Shown here: piece after piece, positions 7,617 to 14,778 of the stretch | Numbering within the stretch: position 1 is the stretch's first letter | How the letters are laid out: every line of letters begins with the position of its first letter | NCBI GenBank assembly: GCA_031257915.1 | Contig: JAIRNR010000076.1 | Span: 1 to 32,076 of the forward strand | DNA: 32,076 nucleotides | DNA from: Bacteroidales bacterium | Lineage (GTDB): Bacteria > Bacteroidota > Bacteroidia > Bacteroidales > P3 | Direction of reading: 5' to 3' | Translations under genes and position numbers: made by a program | The notes under the pieces: generated by a model | The model's database searches: none | What the model saw: the letters and a program-made list of their open reading frames with translations, nothing else | Told to the model about the DNA's origin: nothing

Positions 7617-7751
7617 CAGGGTCAACGCATTAAAATTTTAATTCCCTTATTTATAGGTGTTTATAAATATGATTTTTGCCAAATTATGAAATATTTCTAT
7701 GTGTAACTTACTGATTAACACTATTATATAATTTTTAATGCGTTGACCCTG
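7617..7751. mobile_element. 135-bp MITE-like element with 19-bp terminal inverted repeats
   Basis: The element begins CAGGGTCAACGCATTAAAA and ends with the exact inverse complement, so the 19-bp termini are perfect (21 bp if the adjacent AT on each side is counted). The interior is AT-rich and non-coding. The same terminus occurs at 31958, with 19 of the first 20 bases identical, where a larger element appears to begin; both also share an inner TTATAGGYGT block. The form suggests a non-autonomous derivative of an IS. CAGGG ends fit my recollection of ISAs1-type elements, and an ISAs1-type transposase remnant lies at 154-676. No convincing target-site duplication flanks it. It occupies the middle of the 7392-7796 gap between divergent genes. 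Confidence 0.75.
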
Positions 7752-7782
7752 ATACGCAACCGTACTAATCCAAAAAAATAAT

Positions 7783-7790
7783 TAAATTTG
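7783..7790 (+). promoter_or_regulatory. -7 box (TAaaTTTG) of the sigma-54 activator gene
   Basis: TAAATTTG ends 6 nt before the ATG at 7797. The frame remains open to a TTG at 7788 that lies within this box, which argues for the ATG as the start and for a leaderless transcript. Confidence 0.55.
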
Positions 7791-7796
7791 CAGGAT

Positions 7797-8999
7797 ATGG
7801 ATATTCAAACCATAAAACAGCGATTGGGCATTATCGGAAACGCGCCGCTTTTGAACAGAGCGATAAATATTGCAATGCAGGTTTCAGGAACAGATTTAAG
7901 TGTGCTTGTATTGGGCGAAAGTGGTACCGGAAAAGAGTTTTTTCCAAAAATCATTCATGAATTAAGTCCGCGCAAACATAATAATTACGTTGCCATCAAC
8001 TGCGGGGCTATCCCTGAAGGCACTATTGATTCCGAACTTTTCGGACATGAAAAAGGATCGTTTACAGATGCACGTGAGGCACGCAAAGGATATTTTGAAG
8101 AGGCGAACGGCGGTACTATTTTTCTCGATGAAGTTGCCGAACTGCCGCTTACCACGCAAGTAAGACTGCTTAGAGTTCTTGAAACAGGCGAATTTATTAA
8201 AGTGGGATCATCAAAAGTGTTAAAGACAAATGTTCGCGTAGTTGCAGCGACAAATATAAATGTTACCGACGCCATTTCACGAGGCAAATTTCGTGAAGAC
8301 CTGTATTATCGCCTGAATGCTATCACAATTCAGGTTCCGCCTTTACGCGAACGCGGCGAAGACGTTGAACTTCTTTTCAGGAAATTTACCACCGATATGA
8401 GTGAAAAATTCCGAATCGCACCTCTGACGCTTACTCCGCAGGCACGTGAACTGTTGCTCAGTTATGACTGGAAAGGCAATGTACGCGAGCTTAAAAACGT
8501 CGCGGAACAACTTTCTATCGTAGAAAAAGAGCGTCTGATAACGACAGAAGTGCTGCGCCGTGCGCTTCCCGAACAACCTTCGCAATTGCCAATGCTCTTT
8601 AACTCCGCCGGAACACAGGGTTTAAGTGAGCGTGAAATTCTTTACAGCGTACTTTTTGATATGCAAAAAGATATTCACGAATTGAAACGTGCGGTTGCTG
8701 CCAAAAGTGAAGGATTCGCCGCAACTGCGAGTGACAAACATATCTCGCTTTCGCCCGAATACACCGTATTAAACACAGGACACGGTGCAGGGTTTAGTAC
8801 GGATAACGATATTATAGATATTTCTCCCGAACCCGAAGAAGACGATTTAAGTTTGGAAAAAAGAGAAAAATCTCTTATTGAAAAAGCATTAAAGAAATAT
8901 CACGGTAATCGCCGTAAGGCAGCCGAAGAACTTGGTATCTCGGAACGCACAATATATCGGAAAATAAAAGAATACGATATAAATGAAACAAGGATATAA
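7797..8999 (+). CDS. Sigma-54-type AAA+ transcriptional activator, receiver-less
   Basis: A 400-residue bacterial enhancer-binding protein that lacks an N-terminal sensory or receiver domain; the AAA+ core starts almost immediately. Visible: Walker A GESGTGKE (40-47), the loop 1 motif GSFTDA (87-92) in place of canonical GAFTGA, Walker B GGTIFLDEV (105-113), the arginine-finger region LYYRLN, and VPPLRER. A poorly conserved linker (~255-360) leads to a Fis-type helix-turn-helix at the C-terminus (NRRKAAEELGISERTIYRKIKE). Such proteins use ATP hydrolysis to open sigma-54 promoters. The Phe-Thr pair of loop 1 is kept, but the Gly before the final Ala is Asp. It overlaps lptE by 17 bp, as in many Bacteroidales where these two genes are neighbours. 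Its target genes are unknown. Confidence 0.9.
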   Translation: MDIQTIKQRLGIIGNAPLLNRAINIAMQVSGTDLSVLVLGESGTGKEFFPKIIHELSPRKHNNYVAINCGAIPEGTIDSELFGHEKGSFTDAREARKGYFEEANGGTIFLDEVAELPLTTQVRLLRVLETGEFIKVGSSKVLKTNVRVVAATNINVTDAISRGKFREDLYYRLNAITIQVPPLRERGEDVELLFRKFTTDMSEKFRIAPLTLTPQARELLLSYDWKGNVRELKNVAEQLSIVEKERLITTEVLRRALPEQPSQLPMLFNSAGTQGLSEREILYSVLFDMQKDIHELKRAVAAKSEGFAATASDKHISLSPEYTVLNTGHGAGFSTDNDIIDISPEPEEDDLSLEKREKSLIEKALKKYHGNRRKAAEELGISERTIYRKIKEYDINETRI

Positions 9000-9510
9000 A
9001 ATAAAAACGGTTACTTGCAAACATGCTGTTGTGATAGTACTGTATTCGCTACTGACATCCTGCGGAATTTATTCTTTTACGGGAGCATCTATTCCGCCCG
9101 GAACAAAAACGCTGTCCATCGGCTATTTCAACAATAAAGCGCAAACCGTACAACCCACTTTAAGCAGTGTTTTTACTGATAAGTTAAAAGATTATTTTAC
9201 TTCTCAAAGTAATCTTGATTTGGTTGACGGTGAGGCAGATGTGGAAATAAGCGGTCAGATTGTAAATTACAACGTCGCCCCTGCGTCAATACAAAGCAAC
9301 GATCAGGTTGCATTGGACCGCCTCACAATTACGGTACAGGTTAAATGTGTAAACAAGTTAGAACCGAAGTTTAATTTTTCACAAAATTTCAGCCGCTATA
9401 AGGATTATGACGCACGTGTCAGCTTAATGTCTGTTGAAAGCGGACTTATCGAGGAAATATCCGCCGAATTAGTAGAAGACATTTATCAAAAAGCATTTGT
9501 CAACTGGTGA
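8983..9510 (+). CDS. lptE: LPS-assembly lipoprotein LptE (Bacteroidota type)
   Basis: A 175-residue lipoprotein with lipobox LLTSC (Cys27) after a hydrophobic signal segment. The mature part begins GIYSFTGASIPPGTKTLSIGYF and ends in a helix with LIEEISAELVEDIYQKAF, the pattern of the Bacteroidota LptE family, which acts with LptD to insert lipopolysaccharide into the outer membrane. The first 13 or so residues (KQGYKIKTVTCKH) are a longer basic n-region than usual. The start lies inside the activator gene, so the two genes are probably translationally coupled. The next gene downstream is convergent; SecG, often next in related genomes, is not here. Confidence 0.85.
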   Translation: MKQGYKIKTVTCKHAVVIVLYSLLTSCGIYSFTGASIPPGTKTLSIGYFNNKAQTVQPTLSSVFTDKLKDYFTSQSNLDLVDGEADVEISGQIVNYNVAPASIQSNDQVALDRLTITVQVKCVNKLEPKFNFSQNFSRYKDYDARVSLMSVESGLIEEISAELVEDIYQKAFVNW

Positions 9511-9600
9511 TATAAAGCGATATTTTTCTACACTGTATTCGCCGGTACAGGACCTTGTCTTAACTCCTGTTGCCGGTGCTATTTTGGGTGATGGATTTTA

Positions 9601-10713
9601 CTATGCACTTTTTTTCCAATAACTCAGCACTGCCCAGCTATTGAAAAATACTGCCAGCGCACAAAGCGGGTAAAACAAATGTTGCATTTCGGCAAAAGTC
9701 GCACTCTTCAAGTAAGTCATTCGCAAAACCTGAATGAAATATTTGAGTGGGCTCGCGTTGCCCAGCATTTGCATCCAGGCGGGCATATTCTTAAAGGGTG
9801 TATAAAGTCCGCTGATAAAAATCAGCGTTATCACGAAGAAAAACATAACAAAAATCGCCTGTTGAATGTTTTTAGCGTAGTTGGAAACTACTAAGCCAAA
9901 TCCCGAAAAACCTAAAACAAACACTGCTATAAAAATATAAAGCGGTAAAACCGACCCTGTTGGGAACATTCCGTAAAAAACAAATGCCGTGAATATGCAA
10001 AGCGTGGCAACTACAAAGCCTATTACCCAATAGGGAATGAGTTTTGAAAGTATGAATGTGAATTTACTTACCGGCGTAACATTCACTTGCTCAATTGTGC
10101 CGTTTTCCTTTTCGCTCACAATATTGAGCGCAGGCAAGAATCCGCAAATCATTACCAACATCATTGCTATCAACGCGGGTATCATAAAAACACGGTAGCT
10201 CAAATTCGGATTGAAACGAAACAGCGGTCGTACTTCTACGGCGGTAACCGGCAAAAACGCGCTCCCTTGCGTATTTGCAATAAGTTCGCGATTGTAGTCG
10301 GCAATAATGGCTGATAAATACGCCGATCCCAAACCTCCCTGCATACCATTGACAGCATTTGCCGCAATCATTAAACTGCCTGAATTTTCACGGTTAAGCG
10401 ATTGTTCAAACTGCTGTGGAATTTCGAGCAATAAGTCGGCATCGCCTTTTTCAATACTCTGTAAGGCAGATTTGTAGTCGGCAAAATTGCCGCTCTCTTT
10501 AAAATAGCCCGATGAGGCGATTTTCTCCTGCATTTGCTGCGAAGTGCGGCTGTGGTCGCTGTCTATCACCGAAAGCGACAGGTTTTTCACATCCATGTCT
10601 GCCACCAACGGAAACACTGCAAGTGCTATAAGCGGCAATGCTATCACTAATCGGGGCAAAAACCTGTTTCTGAAAAACTGCTTAAATTCTTTTTCTAACA
10701 AATATCTTAACAT
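9601..10713 (-). CDS. ABC-2 type permease (YbhR-like), distal gene of efflux operon
   Basis: A 370-residue inner-membrane subunit of an ABC exporter. One N-terminal membrane segment (RNRFLPRLVIALPLIALAVF) is followed by a large periplasmic domain (~30-175) with DSDHSRTSQ and the PLFRFNPNLSYRVFMIPAL boundary motif. Five membrane segments follow, including SEKENGTIEQVNVTPVS at the cytoplasmic coupling loop and ISGLYTPFKNMPAWMQ. It pairs with the other permease, 26 bp upstream. Gene order and motifs match E. coli ybhR. Substrates of such pumps are usually cationic or aromatic compounds, but this one is unknown. Confidence 0.88.
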   Translation of the reverse strand: MLRYLLEKEFKQFFRNRFLPRLVIALPLIALAVFPLVADMDVKNLSLSVIDSDHSRTSQQMQEKIASSGYFKESGNFADYKSALQSIEKGDADLLLEIPQQFEQSLNRENSGSLMIAANAVNGMQGGLGSAYLSAIIADYNRELIANTQGSAFLPVTAVEVRPLFRFNPNLSYRVFMIPALIAMMLVMICGFLPALNIVSEKENGTIEQVNVTPVSKFTFILSKLIPYWVIGFVVATLCIFTAFVFYGMFPTGSVLPLYIFIAVFVLGFSGFGLVVSNYAKNIQQAIFVMFFFVITLIFISGLYTPFKNMPAWMQMLGNASPLKYFIQVLRMTYLKSATFAEMQHLFYPLCALAVFFNSWAVLSYWKKSA

Positions 10714-10739
10714 AATACTTTTAGATTTCCGATGTTTAA

Positions 10740-11864
10740 TTATTCAATTCTTTTATTAAACTTCTTCACACTCATAGCCAAAAACATCACTGCCATTCCG
10801 CTTAAAACAAGCACTTCCTGTGAAATGGCGGAAATGCCGACACCTTTTATCATCACGTTGCGTACTGCTTCTATAAACCATTTGGCAGGGAGAATTTGTG
10901 CTATAACCTGTAAAATAAGCGGCATATTTTCAACAGGAAATATCAAACCCGCCAACAGTATCGTGGGCATCATCATTACCACTGCCGACACGAGCATTGC
11001 CACAATTTGCGAAGGCGCAACAATGGAAATCAGCACACCAAGCGACAGGCAAAGAAAAATAAAGAGCATTGCCAAACCGACAAGCAATGTCAAACTGCCC
11101 GCGACAGGCACTTTCAGCACGAAGATTGAAAGCAGCAAAGTCGTAGCGAGATTTACTAACGACAACACAAAATAGGGTGCGGTTTTCGACAAAATAATCG
11201 TTATGGGCTTCACCGGCGACACCAGCAACACTTCCATCGTGCCTGTTTCTTTTTCGCGGGCAATGGAAATGGAAGTCATCATCGTGCAAATAAGCATCAA
11301 CACAAGTCCCAACACGCCCGGAACGGTGTTGTACGCGCCTTTCATTGTCGGGTTATAAAGCAGTTTAAACTGACAATTAATAATCGGCAATCGACTGTTA
11401 TTACCGCCAACATTCGTTGCCAATTGTGCATGGTCAACTGCCAATTGATTGATAATTGCCGTCGCATAGTTGGCAAGCGACGAGGCGGTATTGGGATCGG
11501 ATCCGTCTGTAATCAGTTGCACGCTCGCACTGCCGCGTTGCATATTCTCGTTAAAATTATTGCTAAAAACTACCACAAGTCCAACGTTACCTTTTTTCAA
11601 CACTTTTTCCGCTTCCGAAATATCGGAAAGGTAGCGGTCAATAACAAAGTATTCGCTGGCAGAAAGCCGATTGACAAGTTCCTGCGTTGCCACATCGCGT
11701 GAAGGGTCGAATACTGCCACTCGGGTATCTCTTACTTCGGTGTTAATGCCAAAACCAAACAGGATTATCATCAAAATCGGGAACAGCAAAAGGATAATCA
11801 TTGTAGGAATGTCGCGGAAAATATATAGAAATTCCTTTTTAACAAAAGAAAAAAATGTTTTCAT
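10740..11864 (-). CDS. ABC-2 type permease (YbhS-like)
   Basis: A 374-residue partner permease. N-terminal: FVKKEFLYIFRDIPTMIILLLFPILMIILFGFGI (juxtamembrane helix plus first membrane segment). The periplasmic domain includes VQLITDGSDPNTAS, a stretch I recall as near-identical in E. coli YbhS. The C-terminal half has five membrane segments, with AREKETGTMEVLLVSPVKP as the coupling loop and ILLAGLIFPVENMPLILQ. The residues around NNSRLPIINCQFKLLYNP and AVDHAQLATNV resemble translated heptamer-repeat DNA, so a small repeat-derived insertion in the periplasmic domain is possible. The start overlaps the upstream ATPase stop by 4 bp (ATGA), showing tight coupling. Confidence 0.9.
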   Translation of the reverse strand: MKTFFSFVKKEFLYIFRDIPTMIILLLFPILMIILFGFGINTEVRDTRVAVFDPSRDVATQELVNRLSASEYFVIDRYLSDISEAEKVLKKGNVGLVVVFSNNFNENMQRGSASVQLITDGSDPNTASSLANYATAIINQLAVDHAQLATNVGGNNSRLPIINCQFKLLYNPTMKGAYNTVPGVLGLVLMLICTMMTSISIAREKETGTMEVLLVSPVKPITIILSKTAPYFVLSLVNLATTLLLSIFVLKVPVAGSLTLLVGLAMLFIFLCLSLGVLISIVAPSQIVAMLVSAVVMMMPTILLAGLIFPVENMPLILQVIAQILPAKWFIEAVRNVMIKGVGISAISQEVLVLSGMAVMFLAMSVKKFNKRIE

Positions 11865-12598
11865 TGTTCCCCTCCTTCTGCTTTTCGTGCCAATTTTGTA
11901 AAAACGTCATCCATTGAAGCAACTGAAAATTGCTGTTTCAGTCGAGCGGGCGTGTCAAGGGCTTCAATTCTGCCGTCCACCATAATGGAAACGCGGTGGC
12001 AGTATTCGGCTTCATCCATATAATGCGTCGTAACAAAAACCGTTATGCCCTCATCGGCGGCTTTGTAAATAAACTCCCAAAACTGACGGCGGGCAGCAGG
12101 GTCAACGCCGCCTGTCGGCTCGTCAAGGAACACAATTTCGGGACGGTGAATAATGGAAACCGAAAACGCCAACTTCTGTTTCCAGCCGAGCGGCAATTCT
12201 TTTACAAGCGTGTTTTTCTCACTCTCAAAGCCCAAAGCGGCAAGCATTCTGTCAATCACGGCGGGAATTTCGCTGCGGGGAACTCCGTAAATGCCCGCAT
12301 AGAGCCGCATATTTTCCCAGACTTTCAAGTCTTCGTAAAGCGCGAATTTCTGACTCATATAGCCGATATGTTTTTTCACATCTTCCGATTGTGATGCAAT
12401 ATCGTATCCCGCCACTGTGCCGCTGCCCGAAGTAGGCTGACTTAAACCGCACAGCATACGCATTGCGGTAGTTTTTCCTGCGCCGTTTACGCCGAGAAAA
12501 CCGAAAATCTCGCCTTTTTCAACCTGAAACGTTATATTATTAACGGCAATAAAATTGCCAAAATGCTTTGTTAAATTTTCAACTTTTATTACTGACAT
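11861..12598 (-). CDS. ABC transporter ATPase, equivalent of the second YbhF half
   Basis: A 245-residue nucleotide-binding subunit. Walker A GVNGAGKTT, Q-loop YMSQKFALYEDL, a signature in the variant form LPLGWKQK instead of LSGGQ, Walker B IVFLDEPTGGVD and the H-loop TTHYMDEAEYCHR. The LPLG-type signature is what I recall from the C-terminal half of E. coli YbhF (LPLGFKQR), so the deviation is family-typical, not damage. In E. coli the two ATPase halves form one protein; here they are separate genes in the same order. A 68-bp gap separates it from the upstream ATPase and contains a short CCGGC/GCCGG hairpin. Confidence 0.92.
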   Translation of the reverse strand: MSVIKVENLTKHFGNFIAVNNITFQVEKGEIFGFLGVNGAGKTTAMRMLCGLSQPTSGSGTVAGYDIASQSEDVKKHIGYMSQKFALYEDLKVWENMRLYAGIYGVPRSEIPAVIDRMLAALGFESEKNTLVKELPLGWKQKLAFSVSIIHRPEIVFLDEPTGGVDPAARRQFWEFIYKAADEGITVFVTTHYMDEAEYCHRVSIMVDGRIEALDTPARLKQQFSVASMDDVFTKLARKAEGGEQ

Positions 12599-12638
12599 AA
12601 TTTATTGTTTTTCCATTATCAATTATGGCTTCACTTTC

Positions 12639-12655
12639 CGGCAGGTATAGCCGGT
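12639..12655. other. Small hairpin between the two ATPase genes
   Basis: CCGGC and GCCGG arms with a 7-nt loop lie just after the stop of the first ATPase gene on the minus strand. No U-run follows, so it may be an mRNA-stability or partial-termination element, or chance. Confidence 0.3.
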
Positions 12656-12666
12656 GCAAACATTGC

Positions 12667-13578
12667 CTACGCTCTTGTTTCGCTTGTCAATTCCATAAAG
12701 CAATCTTCAATCGTCGGCACAATCTCTTTTATTTCAAGATTTTTATGCCCTGCTTCCACTAATGCATCTCTCAAACTGTCAATTGTCAATTGTTCATTAT
12801 CAATTGTAATGTGATGAAATTCACCAAAAGTATGACAACTTCTCACGCCGGCATATTCCCGCAAACTGCTTAAAAGCCGGCTCATATTGTCGGCTTTCAC
12901 TGCAAAAACCTTTTGCGGAAATCTGCCGATTATTCCCTGTGGTGTGTCAATTGACATAATTTTCCCTTTCTGTATCAGTGCTATACGGTCGCAAAGCATA
13001 GCCTCGTCCATATAAGGCGTGGAAACGACAATCGTAATTCCCTGACTTTTCAGTCCGCGCAACATTGCCCACAGTTCTTTGCGGCTCATGGGGTCAATGC
13101 CGGTCGTAGGCTCGTCAAGGAACAGCACGAGCGGGCGGTGTATAAGAGCACACGACAAGGCAAGTTTCTGTTTCATTCCACCCGAAAGTTTGCCCGCCAT
13201 TCGTTTTTTGAACGGCTCAATCCGGCTGTAAATGTCTTTGACCAAATCGTAATTCTCAGCAATAGTAGTATGGAAAAGCGTAGCAAAAAAATTCAGGTTT
13301 TCCTCCACAGTCATATTTTGGTAAAGCGAAAACCGTCCGGGCATATAGCCCACATTGTCACGAATTTTCCGATAATCCCGCACCATGTCCCAGCCGTTAA
13401 GCGTTGCTGTGCCGCTGTCGGCAAGAATGAGTGTTGTCAAAATTCTAAAAAGCGTGGTTTTGCCCGCACCGTCGGGACCAATCAAGCCGAAAATCTCGCC
13501 TTTTTCTACTTCAAAACTGACATCGGAAAGGGCTTGCACCAACTTGTATTTTTTGCTGATTTGATTAACTGTAATCAC
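12667..13578 (-). CDS. ABC transporter ATPase, equivalent of the first YbhF half
   Basis: A 303-residue ATPase starting at GTG, 3 nt after the hlyD-type stop. Walker A GPDGAGKTT, Q-loop YMPGRFSLYQNM, canonical signature LSGGMKQK, Walker B LVLFLDEPTTGID and the switch region VVSTPYMDEAMLC with Pro where His is usual. YbhF half 1 likewise has a non-His switch (STSYLDEAE, from memory), so this site may be degenerate in the whole family and the other ATPase may do most of the hydrolysis. The ~80-residue C-terminal domain includes HITIDNEQLTIDSLR, encoded by DNA with repeated TCAATTG heptamers (12777-12811). Confidence 0.92.
   Translation of the reverse strand: MITVNQISKKYKLVQALSDVSFEVEKGEIFGLIGPDGAGKTTLFRILTTLILADSGTATLNGWDMVRDYRKIRDNVGYMPGRFSLYQNMTVEENLNFFATLFHTTIAENYDLVKDIYSRIEPFKKRMAGKLSGGMKQKLALSCALIHRPLVLFLDEPTTGIDPMSRKELWAMLRGLKSQGITIVVSTPYMDEAMLCDRIALIQKGKIMSIDTPQGIIGRFPQKVFAVKADNMSRLLSSLREYAGVRSCHTFGEFHHITIDNEQLTIDSLRDALVEAGHKNLEIKEIVPTIEDCFMELTSETRA
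12777..12811. repeat. TCAATTG heptamer repeats inside the ATPase gene
   Basis: Within 35 bp TCAATTG occurs three times with small spacers. In the gene frame on the minus strand this reads TIDNEQLTID. Similar CAATT-rich heptamer strings are scattered in Bacteroidota genomes, and imperfect relatives lie at 11401-11460 and 12613-12628 in this operon. Confidence 0.5.
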
Positions 13579-13581
13579 TTA

Positions 13582-14490
13582 TCAAAATTTTACCTGTCCG
13601 TACATTCCGATTTTCAAATACCCGTCGTTTTGTACCGTAATTTTTACGGCATAAACGAGATTTGCCCGCTCGTCCTGTGTTTGAATGGTTTTGGGCGTAA
13701 ATTCCGATTTATCGGAAATCCACGAAACAACTCCTTTATACTCGCGCGTTTCTTTCTTGCCAAAATCGGCGAAAACTTTAACGCTTTGCCCGATTTTAAT
13801 ATGTGTAAGTTGTGCCGAAGTTACAAACACCCTCAATGTAATATTTTGCAAATCAGCAATTTTATAAAGTGGTTTGCCTGTGGCAGTCAGTTCGTTTACT
13901 TTAGCAATTTTGGCAAGTACAGTTCCGTTTTGAGGGCTTGTAATACGGCATTTGGCAAGCTGGTCGTCAAGTTGTTCCACCTGCACCTGCAAGGTTGCGG
14001 CATCGCTCGTGATCCCGTCGCTTGAAATATCTAATGCCGATTTTTGCGCCGCGATTTGCTTTTTCAACACTTCTATTTGTGCGTTAATGTCGTCCAGCTG
14101 CTTTTGAGTCGCACCGTCGCCTGCCACAAGTTTTTCAAGCCGCTGTTTTTCGGTTTCGGCTGTTTGCAGTTGCGACTGCAAAGCCGAAAGTTGCAGGGCA
14201 ATATTCGGCTTTTTGCCAAGCAGAGCGCGGATTTGACTTTGTAGCTGCTTCTTTTTCAAAAACAACTGCGTACTGTCAATGTAGCCGATTGCCTGTCCCG
14301 CTGAAAGGACTTGTCCTTCCTGTAAATTGAATTGCCGTATTACGCCTGTAACTTCGGCGAAAATAATTGTTTCTTCAGCTTCAAAACTTCCTGAAGCGTC
14401 ATAGGAATTTTTACTGTTGCTACAAGCAAATGTTACGATTGATAATATTCCGATTATCAATATTTTCCGTATTTTTACAAACGATTTCAT
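13582..14490 (-). CDS. HlyD/YbhG-type membrane fusion lipoprotein
   Basis: A 302-residue periplasmic adaptor of a tripartite efflux pump. The N-terminus MKSFVKIRKILIIGILSIVTFAC is a lipoprotein signal with Cys23 as probable lipidation site. Next come a first lipoyl half (SFEAEETIIFAEVTGVIRQFNLQEGQVLSAGQAIGYID), a long alpha-hairpin/coiled coil (~70-150, Gln- and Lys-rich), a second lipoyl half (CRITSPQNGTVLAKIAKVNELTATGKPLYKIADL) and a beta-barrel domain with VFVTSAQLTHIKIGQSVKVFAD. It links the ABC permeases to the TolC-like channel encoded two genes upstream. Confidence 0.92.
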   Translation of the reverse strand: MKSFVKIRKILIIGILSIVTFACSNSKNSYDASGSFEAEETIIFAEVTGVIRQFNLQEGQVLSAGQAIGYIDSTQLFLKKKQLQSQIRALLGKKPNIALQLSALQSQLQTAETEKQRLEKLVAGDGATQKQLDDINAQIEVLKKQIAAQKSALDISSDGITSDAATLQVQVEQLDDQLAKCRITSPQNGTVLAKIAKVNELTATGKPLYKIADLQNITLRVFVTSAQLTHIKIGQSVKVFADFGKKETREYKGVVSWISDKSEFTPKTIQTQDERANLVYAVKITVQNDGYLKIGMYGQVKF

Positions 14491-14520
14491 TTTTAATTAT
14501 ATTATTTGTATTGTGTTGTT

Positions 14521-14751
14521 TTAGAAGTATATTTCCGAAAAATTTTCTATTACTTTTAATTTCACATATTCAATATCGTCTTTTTCAAAAAAAACGATTT
14601 TATCTTCACGCAAAAGCCAGCCGAGCGCATAAAATATATTTTCACTGCTGAATCTTGTGTGCGCCTTTATTGAGCTGACAGGCAATGCTCCTTTTCTGTT
14701 TAAAAGCTGCCAAATTATTCCGGCATTTATGCCAATATCATTTCTTATCAT
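14521..14751 (-). CDS. Small winged-helix protein (DUF2582-like)
   Basis: A 76-residue single-domain protein: NDIGINAGIIWQLLNRKG, then LPVSSIKAHTRFSSENIFYALGWLLREDKI, then a wing-like VFFEKDDIEYVKL. This fits the short winged helix-turn-helix family DUF2582 found in Bacteroidota. Its role is unknown; DNA binding or protein contact are both possible. It lies between tolC and the hlyD-type gene of the efflux operon and is preceded by its own -7-like box. Whether it regulates the pump is inference from position only. Confidence 0.75.
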   Translation of the reverse strand: MIRNDIGINAGIIWQLLNRKGALPVSSIKAHTRFSSENIFYALGWLLREDKIVFFEKDDIEYVKLKVIENFSEIYF

Positions 14752-14756
14752 ATTCT

Positions 14757-14764
14757 CAAATTTA
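14757..14764 (-). promoter_or_regulatory. -7 box (TAaaTTTG) before the small winged-helix gene
   Basis: TAAATTTG on the minus strand ends 5 nt before the ATG at 14751. It could be an internal promoter of the efflux operon; no -33 box is seen. Confidence 0.35.
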
Positions 14765-14778
14765 ACATATTGCTTAAC

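Noticed and set aside
9547-9570. ACAGGA/TCCTGT hairpin between lptE and the convergent permease as a terminator
   Set aside because: The stem is only 6 bp with a 12-nt loop and no T-run on either strand, so it is too weak to call.
11930-12394. 154-codon plus-strand frame antisense to the second ATPase
   Set aside because: It lies entirely within a clear ABC ATPase gene and is Asn/His/Arg-rich without a motif.
12667-13578. Frameshift or pseudogene status for the first ATPase because of the Pro switch residue
   Set aside because: The frame is intact and all other motifs are present; degeneracy at this site seems typical of the YbhF first half.
13138-14025. 295-codon plus-strand frame antisense to the ATPase and adaptor genes
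   Set aside because: It is opposite two clear genes on the other strand and its translation shows no family motif; it is a shadow of their codon use.
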